Assembly: GCF_003400205.1 (NCBI RefSeq)
Contig: NZ_QUQV01000004.1
Span: 62,001-126,000, forward strand
DNA length: 64,000 bases
From: Bacillus sp. HNG
GTDB lineage: Bacteria; Bacillota; Bacilli; Bacillales; Bacillaceae_L
Reading direction: 5' to 3'
Shown here: positions 56,233 to 64,000 of the stretch, piece by piece
Layout: each line of letters opens with the position of its first letter
Position numbering within the stretch: the stretch's first letter is position 1
The notes under the pieces: model-generated
Databases searched by the model: none
The model's input: only the letters and a program-made list of their open reading frames with translations
What the model was told of the DNA's origin: nothing
Translations under genes and position numbers: made by a program

Positions 56233-56261
56233 TGACATTTTATTTTTAAAAGTATGAAAAT

Positions 56262-56482
56262 GCTCATTTCCAAAGGATTTTTGATTTTGAAATAGTATGA
56301 TTTCCGCCCTGGTACTCGCTTCCGCGGGCGATCCGCAAGCCTCCTCGCTTCACTGCGGGGTCTCGCTTGGCTCGCTATTCCCGCAGGAGTCTCGTACCAT
56401 CCGCTGGAAATCACATAAGGCCAATAATTACCATTTCCTTTGCACAAACTTATTCAGAAACAACAAAGTATACGAAAACAGC
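56262..56482 (-). mobile_element. MITE family A, copy 3 (reverse orientation)
   Basis: A 221-bp element with the same GC-rich core as 12376-12660 and 23642-23867, read from the minus strand. It is bounded by ATGAAAAT (56254-56261) and ATGAAAAA (56483-56490), a 7-of-8 target duplication. Ends are GCTCATTTC and the reverse complement GCTGTTTTC. It lies between the XRE module and spoIIR; the remaining 56491-56585 holds no clear feature. Confidence 0.75.
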
Positions 56483-56585
56483 ATGAAAAATACGCAAAAA
56501 AATAGTTTAATAGATTTTTCAAATTTGGTAGTTTAGGAATCTATATTCTTGGCAAGAATGGGTTGTGAAGGGATGGTGCTAGAAA

Positions 56586-57260
56586 GTGAGTAAACAAATT
56601 ACGATTGTATCATTTATATTTTTACTGTTAATTGGGGCGAATAGCCATTTATTGATAAAAGAAACAAGTGCACAGGAGCCACAGGTAATTCCGGATGAAG
56701 CAATTCGGCTTCGGATTTTAGCCAATAGTGATTCCGATGAAGATCAGGCTTTAAAGCGCAAGGTACGTGACGCGGTAAATGCAGAGATTACGGAGTGGGT
56801 GGCAGAGTTAACTTCGATTGATGCGGCTAGAGATTTAATTCAAGAAGGACTACCAGAAATTGAAAAAATCGTAGCTAGTGTACTAGAAGAAGAAAATAGC
56901 AATCAATCCTATACAGTCGATTACGGACGTAATGTTCAGTTTCCAACAAAGCTTTATGGGCAATTCCTATATCCGGCCGGTGAGTATGAGGCAATTCTGA
57001 TTTCATTAGGTGAAGCTGAAGGTGCAAATTGGTGGTGTGTGTTGTTCCCGCCTTTATGTTTCTTAGACTTCTCAACAGGTGATGCTATTGAAGCTTCTGA
57101 TGAGGAAGGAAAAGATGTGGCGCTTGAGCAAAAGACTGAAAAGGAAGATAAGAAAGAAAAGAAGGACAAAGAAGACAAAGTAGATAAAGATGAAAATGAC
57201 GAGGAAGAAGTCGAGGTCAAATTTTTCTTAGTTGAGTTTTTTACATCTTTATTTAGCTAA
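56586..57260 (+). CDS. spoIIR: Stage II sporulation protein R
   Basis: A 224-residue secreted signal protein. It has an N-terminal signal sequence (ITIVSFIFLLLIGANSHLLI), then the conserved EAIRLRILANSDSDEDQALKR-type segment and NWWCVLFPPLCFLDF with two cysteines. A Lys/Asp/Glu-rich tail and a hydrophobic end (VEFFTSLFS) follow. SpoIIR is made in the forespore and triggers SpoIIGA to process pro-SigE in the mother cell. Start is GTG at 56586 with a weak GAAGGG site 13 bases ahead. I could not find a convincing SigF promoter. Confidence 0.93.
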   Translation: MSKQITIVSFIFLLLIGANSHLLIKETSAQEPQVIPDEAIRLRILANSDSDEDQALKRKVRDAVNAEITEWVAELTSIDAARDLIQEGLPEIEKIVASVLEEENSNQSYTVDYGRNVQFPTKLYGQFLYPAGEYEAILISLGEAEGANWWCVLFPPLCFLDFSTGDAIEASDEEGKDVALEQKTEKEDKKEKKDKEDKVDKDENDEEEVEVKFFLVEFFTSLFS

Positions 57261-57337
57261 AAATCTAGCATTTAGTTCTATTTTTTAAGATACCTCATAG
57301 AGTAGTTACTAGGATAATGAAAGATGGGGTGGCGAAA

Positions 57338-57784
57338 ATGAAGCAAATTAGAACGGCAAATGAGCAGGATATTGAAATGGTCTCTGCCTTTTTAGGACAA
57401 GCTGAAGTTAGTTCAGAAGGTATTGGTTCGATTATTGATCACTTTATTTTATTGGAGGATGATGAGCAAAAAATTCTTGCAACGTTAGGGATTGAAAGAA
57501 TTGAGCAAGATGGATTGCTTCGATCGCTTGTCATTTCTCCGGGTGTAGATCAAACGAATTTATTAACTCTATTTAAAAGTGCGATTTCACTTGCAAAGCA
57601 TAAGGAGTTAAATCGTCTGTTTTTAGCGACAAATAAACAAGCGTCGATTCAATTTTTTGCAATGCTTGGCTTCGAGCAAGTAGAGATCGATGGGCTTCCT
57701 GGCCATATTGAAAGCTCGAATCATATCTCACAGCTCCTTAAAAAGACTGATCCGATGTTCATGGTTTCGCAAATTGAAAAATAA
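57338..57784 (+). CDS. ywlB: GNAT-family N-acetyltransferase-like protein (YwlB)
   Basis: A 148-residue protein with a GNAT outline: KQIRTANEQDIEMVSAFL start, GLLRSLVISPGVDQTNLLTL (acetyl-CoA region, although the usual RxxGxG loop is weak), and a C-terminal KQASIQFFAMLGFEQVE that is typical of the family. ATG 57338 follows GGGGTGG at 6 bases; the ATG at 57317 is less likely. It lies between spoIIR and ywlC as in B. subtilis. Substrate unknown. Confidence 0.75.
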   Translation: MKQIRTANEQDIEMVSAFLGQAEVSSEGIGSIIDHFILLEDDEQKILATLGIERIEQDGLLRSLVISPGVDQTNLLTLFKSAISLAKHKELNRLFLATNKQASIQFFAMLGFEQVEIDGLPGHIESSNHISQLLKKTDPMFMVSQIEK

Positions 57785-57805
57785 TAGTATTTTTAAACTC
57801 CCAAA

Positions 57806-58194
57806 TGTGGATTGAATGTGCGCAAGTGGGGGTTTTTATTTTGGTTTTGTCATCAGATTGTGGATAATGTGGATAAACATAGGTTGTTAAAATGCAAAAA
57901 AATGTGATAATCTATGTGACATGATGAAAAATATGGGCTGTGGATGAAATATTTCCTCTTTGTGTGGGTTGTGGCAAAACTGGTTATATCCACATAATTA
58001 TCCACATTTTAGAGTTTGTTATCCACAAAATGTGGATAACGCTTGTTTTCCACCACTTATAAACCTATACTTTTTTATATTACAATAATTAAAAAGTGAC
58101 ATTACTAAAGGATTTTTACATAGGAGTTGCGTTACATGGAAACAAAGCAATGGGTTGTGGATAAAAACCAACAAAATTTAGAAACTTATCCACA
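57806..58194. promoter_or_regulatory. DnaA-box cluster (ywlC region)
   Basis: Seven perfect 9-mers TTATCCACA or its complement TGTGGATAA lie at 57859, 57868 (directly abutting), 57998, 58019, 58031, 58156 and 58186; near matches lie at 57806, 57939, 57970 and 57986. The last two perfect boxes are inside the start of the ywlC coding region. B. subtilis has a DnaA-box cluster at ywlC, used to titrate DnaA and to regulate the gene. Confidence 0.9.
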
Positions 58195-59179
58195 AATAAT
58201 AGAAGCGGCAAGTCTTCTACAGAAAAATGAAGTGGTGGCTTTCCCGACAGAAACAGTGTATGGGCTTGGGGCAAATGCCTTATCAGATGAAGCTGTTTCG
58301 AAAATTTACGAGGCGAAGGGTCGTCCTAGTGATAATCCACTGATTGTCCACATCTCCACAATCGGGCAGCTACATAAAATTGTCCAGGAGATTCCTGAGC
58401 AGGCGGAGCGGATAATTGCGAAATTTTGGCCAGGTCCCCTAACACTTGTTTTAAAAAGAAAAGAAGATGCAGTTTCGAAAAAGGTGACAGCAGGACTTGA
58501 AACTGTAGCGGTACGAATGCCAAGTCATCCGGTTGCATTAGCTTTGATTTCCGCATCAGGTCTACCACTTGCTGCGCCGAGTGCAAATACTTCTGGCAAG
58601 CCAAGTCCGACACTGGCAAAGCATGTAGCTGATGATTTGACTGGTAAAATTGTGGGGATTCTTGATGGCGGAGCTACGGGTGTTGGATTGGAGTCAACTG
58701 TTCTGGATTGCACGGGTGAAGTACCTGTGATTCTACGACCAGGTGGAGTGACAAAGGAACAGCTTGAGGCAGTATGTGGTATCGTCGAGGTCGATAGGGC
58801 CATTTTAACAGAAGGCGAAGCACCGAAATCACCTGGAATGAAATATACACATTATGCGCCAACTGCACCTCTTACGATTGTGAATGGCCAAGTGGAATTT
58901 ATCCAGTCTCTTGTAAAAGAAAAGCAGAACGAGGGGTTAAAGGTTGGAGTCCTGACAACGAAGGAGCGCGAAAATTCGTATGAAGCAGATAAAGTTATTG
59001 CTTGTGGTTCGCGTGAGGACTTGGAGTCAGTTGCTACTAGACTCTATGACGTGTTGCGCTTATTTGATGAAAGTGATGTCGATGTTATTTTTAGTGAGAG
59101 TTTTCCAAGTGAAGGCATCGGACAAGCAATCATGAATCGATTAACCAAGGCTGCAGGACATAAAATAATAACAGAATAA
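58136..59179 (+). CDS. ywlC: L-threonylcarbamoyladenylate synthase (Sua5/YwlC type)
   Basis: A 347-residue enzyme for the first step of tRNA t6A37 synthesis, making threonylcarbamoyl-AMP from threonine, bicarbonate and ATP. The YrdC domain covers residues 20-210 (VVAFPTETVYGLGANAL; KGRPSDNPLIVHI; PLAAPSANTSGKPSPT), and the extra Sua5 domain follows a SPGMKYTHYAPTAPL linker. ATG 58136 follows TAGGAG. DnaA boxes before and inside the gene suggest replication-linked control. Confidence 0.94.
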   Translation: METKQWVVDKNQQNLETYPQIIEAASLLQKNEVVAFPTETVYGLGANALSDEAVSKIYEAKGRPSDNPLIVHISTIGQLHKIVQEIPEQAERIIAKFWPGPLTLVLKRKEDAVSKKVTAGLETVAVRMPSHPVALALISASGLPLAAPSANTSGKPSPTLAKHVADDLTGKIVGILDGGATGVGLESTVLDCTGEVPVILRPGGVTKEQLEAVCGIVEVDRAILTEGEAPKSPGMKYTHYAPTAPLTIVNGQVEFIQSLVKEKQNEGLKVGVLTTKERENSYEADKVIACGSREDLESVATRLYDVLRLFDESDVDVIFSESFPSEGIGQAIMNRLTKAAGHKIITE

Positions 59180-59250
59180 TTGGGAAATCCTTCTTCTATT
59201 TCGATTTGTACATGCATATGTTGAAATAGGCACGTCCAAGGAGGTAGAAG

Positions 59251-59814
59251 ATGGATATTACAGCATTTCTCGGAGAAATTATAACCTTATTTATCATGGC
59301 ATTTGCTTTAGGAATGGACGCATTTTCCGTTGGGCTTGGAATGGGATTAATCCGGTTGAGGCTCAAGCAAATTTTTTCAATCGGGATCACCATTGGTCTG
59401 TTTCATATGTGGATGCCATTGGCGGGCATGATGATTGGACATTTTTTATCAGATACATTTGGAGCTATAGCAACCTATGTAGGCGGCGGATTGCTTTTAT
59501 TTTTAGGCTTACAAATGATTATTTCTTCCTTCAAGGACGATGATCACCAGCGTATGATTACACCGGTTGGATTCGGCTTATTTATTTTTGCTTTAAGTGT
59601 GAGTTTAGATAGTTTTTCCGTCGGGCTTTCGCTAGGGATATATGGTGCAAAAACAGTCATGGTGATTCTCATGTTTGGGATCGTTAGTATGGTTCTTTCG
59701 TGGATCGGACTTCTATTAGGTCGAAAGGTCCAAAACTGGCTTGGTACATATAGTGAGGTTTTAGGTGGATGCATTCTCCTCGTCTTTGGGGTAAAATTAC
59801 TATTTCCTTTATAG
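59251..59814 (+). CDS. mntP: Manganese efflux pump MntP
   Basis: A 187-residue protein with six membrane segments. The two repeated halves each carry the conserved aspartate motif: [14 protein letters not shown] in the first and [16 protein letters not shown] in the second. MntP exports manganese. ATG follows AAGGAGG. Only about 70 bases precede it, so no yybP-ykoY manganese riboswitch fits. It corresponds to B. subtilis ywlD. Confidence 0.92.
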   Translation: MDITAFLGEIITLFIMAFALGMDAFSVGLGMGLIRLRLKQIFSIGITIGLFHMWMPLAGMMIGHFLSDTFGAIATYVGGGLLLFLGLQMIISSFKDDDHQRMITPVGFGLFIFALSVSLDSFSVGLSLGIYGAKTVMVILMFGIVSMVLSWIGLLLGRKVQNWLGTYSEVLGGCILLVFGVKLLFPL

Positions 59815-59983
59815 AAGGGTAAAATTATGACAAAACTGCGAGTGCGGGTGAAAATCCGTGCTCTTTTTTTAAATATTGGCTATATCTTTCATGTGAATCT
59901 CGATTATAATGGAATTATATCGAATTTTGTCTAAATATTTGGGTCGAAAGTAGCATGAAGGCAACGATGAAAAGGGTGATGAA

Positions 59984-60415
59984 ATGAAACGTGTTTTATT
60001 TGTTTGCACAGGAAATACATGTAGAAGTCCGATGGCTGAAGCCATTTTACGAAAAAAGGCAGGCGAAAGCATTGAGGTCAAATCGGCGGGGATTTTTGCT
60101 AGTGACGGAAGTCCTGCTTCAACGAATACTGCCCATGTTTTACAGGAAAAGGGAATCGAGTGTCAGCATTCGTCTTCTTTATTAACGCAAGATCTTATAG
60201 AGTGGGCGACTTGTATTTTAACCATGACCAGTCATCATAAACAGGCAATCCTTCACAGTTTCCCGGAGGCTCAGGACAAGGTGTTTACATTAAAAGAGTA
60301 TGTGGACAGCGATGGGGATGTTTCAGACCCTTTCGGTGGACCGGTTGACATTTATAGAGAAACGTATGCGGAACTCGAACCATTAATTGAAAAAGTACTT
60401 TCTAAACTAAAATAG
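59984..60415 (+). CDS. ywlE: Protein arginine phosphatase YwlE
   Basis: A 143-residue low-molecular-weight phosphatase. The catalytic loop VCTGNTCRSPMAEA has the nucleophile C8, R14, and T12, the threonine that favours phospho-arginine over phospho-tyrosine in B. subtilis YwlE; DPFGGPVDIY carries the acid aspartate. It reverses McsB arginine phosphorylation that marks proteins for ClpCP. ATG follows AAAAGGGTG. Confidence 0.92.
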   Translation: MKRVLFVCTGNTCRSPMAEAILRKKAGESIEVKSAGIFASDGSPASTNTAHVLQEKGIECQHSSSLLTQDLIEWATCILTMTSHHKQAILHSFPEAQDKVFTLKEYVDSDGDVSDPFGGPVDIYRETYAELEPLIEKVLSKLK

Positions 60416-60437
60416 ATAAATTCAGGGGGAAAATCGG

Positions 60438-61724
60438 GTGGAAAAAAGGCGCTATAAATTTGGTCTAAGATTAAAATTAGTACTATTTACAACTATTTTA
60501 GCGGTTGTGACGTATTCAACATCGGCATTATTCATTTATTTTGTGTATCCATTTGTTGAAGAGATGGTGAGTCAACAAGTCTTTGTGATAAGCACACTGG
60601 CTTTAGGAATTATCTGGTCTGGCATTCTTGCTTATTTTGCGGCATCCTTCATTACAAAGCCACTTCAGAAGCTAGAACAGGTGGCAATTCATGCTGCAAA
60701 CGGTGATATTCGCGAGGATGTACCTGTTTTAAAATCAGATGACGAGATTCGTAGCCTAAGTCTTGCGTTTAATAAAATGCTACATAATCTACGTGAGATG
60801 GTCCATAATATCGAGGAAAACTTTGAAAATACAAATGAAAAAGTGATTGAGATTACGAAGGCGTCCAGTCTTGCTTCTGAGCAGGCAGAAAATATTAATC
60901 GTACGATATCTGAGATTTCCAAAGGTGCAGACAGCTCGGCAGTATCGATTCAAGAAACGGCTGAATCCGTGGAAGATGTGATTCAAATTGCCGAAGAGGT
61001 TCAGCAAAATGCGAAAACGTCACAGAAATTATCTGTTGAAATGGTTGATACCTTAAATGACAGTAAAGATGTTGTGCATTCGCTCGTTTCCGGAATTAAT
61101 AAGCTTGTTGAAAACAATCAAACTTCGCTTGAGGCGGTAAATCGTCTAGAAACGAATGCGAAGGAAGTAGAACATATCATTTCACTTGTTGGCGATATTG
61201 CTGGCCAAACGAACTTGCTCGCCTTGAATGCTTCGATCGAAGCGGCACGCGCGGGTGAACATGGAAAAGGTTTTGCGGTTGTAGCGGAAGAAGTGAGAAA
61301 GCTAGCAGATGAAAGTTCAAAGGCTGTACAAGGCATTTCCGAGTTGATTAAAAATATTCAGCAAGAGGTGCGAAATGTAGTTGTCCAGATATCCGAACAA
61401 GTTGCGGTTGCTAACGAAGAAGCGAAAAAAGGAACGATTACAAATGAGGCAATTGCTGAAATGACAACGTCTGTCCATGAGGTGGCTGATGCCGTTAAGC
61501 AAATTGCTACATTGGTTGAAAAACAAATGGACCGTATTCAAGCGACATCCTTGCAATCACAGGAGGTTGCGGCGATTGCGGAAGAAACATCTGCTGGTGC
61601 ACAGGAAGTAAGTGCAGCAACCCAGCACCAAACAAGTGTGATTTGTGATGTGGACAGTTTAGCCCAGGAGCTTGCTGGTCAAGCTAGTCAGTTAAAGCAA
61701 ACCATTCAGCGATTTACGTTATAA
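60438..61724 (+). CDS. Methyl-accepting chemotaxis protein without large sensor domain
   Basis: A 428-residue receptor-like protein starting with GTG after GGGGG. Two membrane segments (residues 12-35 and 48-70) enclose only about 10 extracellular residues, so it has almost no periplasmic sensor. A HAMP domain ([19 protein letters not shown]) and a long signalling coiled coil follow, with the hairpin tip [36 protein letters not shown]. It may sense membrane state or a cytoplasmic cue. It lies between ywlE and rpiB, where B. subtilis has no receptor gene. Confidence 0.9.
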   Translation: MEKRRYKFGLRLKLVLFTTILAVVTYSTSALFIYFVYPFVEEMVSQQVFVISTLALGIIWSGILAYFAASFITKPLQKLEQVAIHAANGDIREDVPVLKSDDEIRSLSLAFNKMLHNLREMVHNIEENFENTNEKVIEITKASSLASEQAENINRTISEISKGADSSAVSIQETAESVEDVIQIAEEVQQNAKTSQKLSVEMVDTLNDSKDVVHSLVSGINKLVENNQTSLEAVNRLETNAKEVEHIISLVGDIAGQTNLLALNASIEAARAGEHGKGFAVVAEEVRKLADESSKAVQGISELIKNIQQEVRNVVVQISEQVAVANEEAKKGTITNEAIAEMTTSVHEVADAVKQIATLVEKQMDRIQATSLQSQEVAAIAEETSAGAQEVSAATQHQTSVICDVDSLAQELAGQASQLKQTIQRFTL

Positions 61725-61736
61725 AACTTCTGAAAA

Positions 61737-61771
61737 AAAGCTCCCGTTTTGGTTCGGGAGTTCTTTTTTAG
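61737..61771 (+). terminator. Terminator after the chemoreceptor gene
   Basis: AGCTCCCG and CGGGAGTTCT form a hairpin with A-run before and T-run after. Confidence 0.9.
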
Positions 61772-61845
61772 GTATAATAAGGGTAAAGTTTATGTCTTTA
61801 GTGCTGAAATAACCAAAAGCGCATTTGATATTAGGGGGATTTACA

Positions 61846-62295
61846 ATGAAAGTTGCAATTGCATCGGACCATGGCGGTCTAAATTTACGTGAAGAAATCA
61901 AGCATTTAATGGACGAACTTAAGATTGAATATGATGACTTCGGTTGTGAATGCTCAACTTCTGTTGATTATCCGGATTATGCCTTACCAGTTGCGAAAAA
62001 AGTAGCAGACGGGGAATATGATCGTGGTATTTTAATTTGCGGAACAGGAATTGGAATGAGCATTGCTGCGAATAAGGTTCATGGTATCCGTTGTGCACTT
62101 TGTCATGATGTATTTAGTGCAAAGGCAACACGTGAACATAATAACAGCAACATCCTGGCAATGGGTGAGCGTGTGATTGGCCCAGGACTTGCTCGTGAAA
62201 TTGCAAAAGCATGGCTTACAACTGAGTTTTTGGGCGGTCGCCATGAAAACAGAATCAATAAAATTACTGAATACGAAAACAGCACAGAAGAATAG
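61846..62295 (+). CDS. rpiB: Ribose-5-phosphate isomerase B
   Basis: A 149-residue sugar-phosphate isomerase of the RpiB/LacAB family: MKVAIASDHGGLNLRE start, DYPDYALPVAKKVA, ICGTGIGMSIAANKV (phosphate/active site) and CHDVFSAKATREHNNSN (catalytic cysteine is in CGTG). ATG 61846 follows AGGGGGAT. It is the ywlF homologue and acts in the pentose phosphate pathway. Confidence 0.94.
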   Translation: MKVAIASDHGGLNLREEIKHLMDELKIEYDDFGCECSTSVDYPDYALPVAKKVADGEYDRGILICGTGIGMSIAANKVHGIRCALCHDVFSAKATREHNNSNILAMGERVIGPGLAREIAKAWLTTEFLGGRHENRINKITEYENSTEE

Positions 62296-62352
62296 AAGAT
62301 ATTGCGCCTGAGAATTTGTTGAATCAGGCGTATTTGATTGGGGGGTTCGGTA

Positions 62353-62925
62353 ATGGTTGGTGATATTGAAGTATGGAGAGGTCAGCTTCGGACGATTCTT
62401 TCAGAGTTTGCGGAAAAAGCTTCGTTGAAAAAAGGAGAACTACTCGTTGTCGGTTGCAGTACGAGTGAGGTTATTGGCGAACGTATTGGAACGGCAGGGT
62501 CTGAGGAAGTGGCCGAAATGATTTTTAGTGAGCTAAATTCTCTTAGTAAAAATGTTGGCGTCGAACTTGCGTTTCAGTGTTGTGAGCATTTAAACCGCGC
62601 ATTGGTGGTAGAGCGTGAAACAGCATTACACAAAAATTTTGAGCAAGTAACTGTGGTGCCAGTTCGAACAGCCGGTGGCGCAATGGCAACCTACGCATAC
62701 GGACATTTTAACGATCCAGTTGTAGTTGAGTTTATTAAAGCTGAAGCGGGAATTGATATCGGCGACACCTTCATTGGGATGCATCTAAAGCATGTTGCAG
62801 TACCCGTTCGGAGTTCCGTAAAGGAAATTGGTGGAGCCCACGTCACAATGGCCAAAGCCAGACCAAAACTCATCGGAGGAGAGCGTGCTGTTTATCCCGA
62901 TAAAAATGAAAATAAAAAATGCTAA
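62353..62925 (+). CDS. ywlG: TIGR01440 / UPF0340 family protein (YwlG)
   Basis: A 190-residue conserved protein. [24 protein letters not shown] and [20 protein letters not shown] are its clearest motifs, with [20 protein letters not shown] near the end. ATG 62353 follows GGGGGG. A hairpin GCGCCTGA/TCAGGCGT (62304-62331) without T-run separates it from rpiB. Function unknown. In B. subtilis glyA follows; here a sigma-factor pair does. Confidence 0.9.
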   Translation: MVGDIEVWRGQLRTILSEFAEKASLKKGELLVVGCSTSEVIGERIGTAGSEEVAEMIFSELNSLSKNVGVELAFQCCEHLNRALVVERETALHKNFEQVTVVPVRTAGGAMATYAYGHFNDPVVVEFIKAEAGIDIGDTFIGMHLKHVAVPVRSSVKEIGGAHVTMAKARPKLIGGERAVYPDKNENKKC

Positions 62926-62935
62926 AAGAGCTACG

Positions 62936-62980
62936 AGGAGCCAAGGGACCAAGGGGTCGGTTCCTGTGGCTCTTTTTTTC
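62936..62980 (+). terminator. ywlG terminator
   Basis: GAGCC...GGGACC pairs imperfectly with GGTC...GGCTC and a run of seven T follows. Confidence 0.8.
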
Positions 62981-62995
62981 CTTTTTGATATTATG

Positions 62996-63023
62996 TGTAA
63001 CATTTTAGGGGTTAGTTCGTTTT
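62996..63023 (+). promoter_or_regulatory. ECF-type promoter of the sigma-factor operon
   Basis: TGTAAC (62996-63001) and CGTTTT (63018-63023) are 16 bp apart, close to the TGAAAC-N16-CGTC pattern used by Bacillus ECF sigma factors. It lies about 45 bases before an ECF sigma gene, so self-activation is likely. Confidence 0.55.
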
Positions 63024-63066
63024 GTAGGTGAGGTATGATGATGGTAACGAGAGAGAGGGGGCACAG

Positions 63067-63579
63067 ATGAGTAAAGAACGAAATGAAAAGTTAGATGATA
63101 TTTATCGTCGTTATGCGGAACCCCTCTTTTATTATTTGTTACGAATGTCAGGTTCCTCCACTTTAGCGGAGGAACTTGTTCAGGAAACGTTCTTCCGGGC
63201 GACGGTTTCCCTGTCCTTTTATAAATACGAGGACGTCAAACCATGGCTATTTAAGGTGGCCCGTAATACCTACCTTGATGAATGGAGAAAGAGACAACGG
63301 TGGAAGTGGGTCCCTTTTTACGATAAAGGCGATATGAAGAGTCCATACGGGATACCTGAGGATGAGATGGTCAGTAAAGAAAATCTAGATGAACTGACGG
63401 ATTTACTCGACCTACTGCCAGAAAACTATCGCACGATTATTTATTTACGGGAATTTGCGGAATTTTCATATGAGGAAATTCAGGAAGCGATGGAGATGAC
63501 CGAATCACAGGTAAAGGTGACATTGCATCGGGCGCGGAAAAGGCTGCAAACATTAGTGGAAAGAGAGTTAAAGGACTAA
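63067..63579 (+). CDS. ECF-family RNA polymerase sigma factor
   Basis: A 170-residue sigma factor. Region 2 is RYAEPLFYYLLRMSGSSTLAEELVQETF through PWLFKVARNTYLDEWRKRQRW (split here: key parts AEELVQETFFRA and ARNTYLDEWRKRQ). Region 4 is LLPENYRTIIYLREFAEFSY, then EIQEAMEMTESQVKVTLHRARKRL. ATG 63067 follows GAGGGGG; an in-frame start 39 bases upstream lacks support. The gene after it starts 14 bases beyond the stop and looks like its membrane-bound anti-sigma factor. It resembles the SigM/SigX class, but the exact type is not clear. Confidence 0.88.
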   Translation: MSKERNEKLDDIYRRYAEPLFYYLLRMSGSSTLAEELVQETFFRATVSLSFYKYEDVKPWLFKVARNTYLDEWRKRQRWKWVPFYDKGDMKSPYGIPEDEMVSKENLDELTDLLDLLPENYRTIIYLREFAEFSYEEIQEAMEMTESQVKVTLHRARKRLQTLVERELKD

Positions 63580-63593
63580 GGAGTGAGTGCATT

Positions 63594-64000
63594 TTGACAG
63601 AGTGGAGCAAAGACAAAGAAAAGCGGGTTTTATGGAAGTATCGTTTTTTGTTGACTGCGAGAATAATTAGAGTTGTCCTTATTCTCTTATTTTTGTATGG
63701 GGTTTATATGATTCTACTCTCAATTGGATACGATTCTACCAAGCTTGATGATAAGAATGCCTATCATGTGAATCTAGCTATTGATTGGACACAGCCTGGC
63801 CTTCAAGGAGAATATGCGAGGCCGTTAAGTGGAAAAATCACGCCTTTTTTAAGTCAAACAATTACGATACCAATTTCGCGGACGATTGGGAAGGAAGAGC
63901 AGATTGTCGGGGAATGGGATGTAACTAAACGACTCTTGAATACACTATCGTCCAAGGAGACTATTTATTTTCAACGTTCAAGTAACCAACAGTTCGGATT
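63594..64000 (+). CDS. Probable membrane anti-sigma factor (3' end outside window)
   Basis: A frame starting TTG at 63594, with AAGGAG 11 bases ahead, runs open to the window end (135 codons). The product begins MTEWSKDKEKRVLWKYRF, has one membrane helix (about residues 24-45, IIRVVLILLFLYGVYMILL) and continues into an extracytoplasmic part. A short basic cytoplasmic N-terminus, one helix and an outer domain right after an ECF sigma gene is the layout of sigma-regulator proteins such as B. subtilis YhdL. Assigned by context and topology. Confidence 0.65.
   Translation, partial: MTEWSKDKEKRVLWKYRFLLTARIIRVVLILLFLYGVYMILLSIGYDSTKLDDKNAYHVNLAIDWTQPGLQGEYARPLSGKITPFLSQTITIPISRTIGKEEQIVGEWDVTKRLLNTLSSKETIYFQRSSNQQFG

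Noticed and set aside
56491-56585. SigF promoter for spoIIR
   Set aside because: No pair of GYATA and GGNNANAHTR at the right spacing was found, although SigF control is expected from B. subtilis.
57785-58135. Replication origin
   Set aside because: DnaA boxes are dense, but dnaA, dnaN, rpmH and the other origin neighbours are missing and the locus matches the ywlC DnaA-box cluster of B. subtilis.
59180-59250. yybP-ykoY manganese riboswitch before mntP
   Set aside because: Only about 70 bases separate the genes and the conserved loops are not present.

Overview
The window comes from an endospore-forming, low-GC Gram-positive rod of the Bacillaceae. Sporulation genes (rsfA, pbpG, spo0F, racA, spoIIR), Bacillus-type promoters (SigA, SigH, ECF) and gene order point to this. 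Order from about 7.7 kb to 62.9 kb largely follows the ywf-ywl segment of the Bacillus subtilis chromosome (rsfA, ywfO-ywgA, ywhB-ywhC-ywhD-pbpG-speE-speB, ywiB-argS, clsB-fadF, acdA, rpoE-pyrG-ywjG-spo0F-fbaA, murA-glpX-rho-rpmE-tdk, racA, prfA-prmC, spoIIR-ywlB-ywlC-mntP-ywlE-rpiB-ywlG). Genus and species cannot be fixed from the sequence alone; Bacillus sensu lato or Neobacillus is plausible. No rRNA, tRNA, CRISPR array, prophage or intact transposase gene was seen.

Region by region. 1-4.9 kb: a four-carbon acid-sugar (threonate-type) catabolic locus with a PrpR-like regulator, a KdgT-type permease, a DUF1537 kinase and a PdxA2-type dehydrogenase. 5-7.6 kb: an orphan pair of Opp/Dpp-like ABC permeases, the second with an unusual C-terminal extension. 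7.7-21.5 kb: housekeeping and sporulation genes (RsfA, HD phosphohydrolase, purine permease, tautomerase, site-2 protease, class A PBP, spermidine synthase and agmatinase). 21.6-24.7 kb: a metal cassette (CPG-type P1B ATPase, stand-alone HMA chaperone, small heme-copper-oxidase-like membrane protein) carrying two identical-geometry CRP/FNR-like promoters. 24.7-28.5 kb: ywiB-argS, a XapX protein and a cardiolipin synthase. 28.5-39.6 kb: fatty-acid and short-chain acyl-CoA metabolism (FadF-like, thiolase, hydroxybutyryl-CoA dehydrogenase, two acyl-CoA dehydrogenases, a TetR regulator, IcmF). 39.8-55 kb: core information and central-metabolism genes (rpoE, pyrG, spo0F, fba, murA, glpX, rho, rpmE, tdk, racA, prfA, prmC). 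55.5-64 kb: a small HTH/membrane-protein module, spoIIR, a DnaA-box cluster before the Sua5-type gene, mntP, ywlE, a chemoreceptor, rpiB, ywlG, and an ECF sigma/anti-sigma pair that runs off the end.

Four things stand out in the non-coding DNA. (1) A short mobile element (MITE, about 220-285 bp) occurs three times, each copy flanked by an 8-bp target duplication; one copy sits between a promoter and its gene. (2) Two perfect TTTGAC-N4-GTCAAA sites lie at exactly the same distance from -10 hexamers before the metal ATPase and before the HMA protein. (3) Seven perfect DnaA boxes lie within about 340 bp around the start of the ywlC homologue. (4) Several leaders look regulatory: a pyrG GGGCTC attenuator, a C-rich G-poor rho leader, a triple-hairpin fadF leader, and twin 23-bp repeats before the threonate operon. 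Two separate XRE-regulator/membrane-protein modules, each with its own palindromic or repeated operator, and three 20-bp-period degenerate tandem repeats add to the accessory signal.
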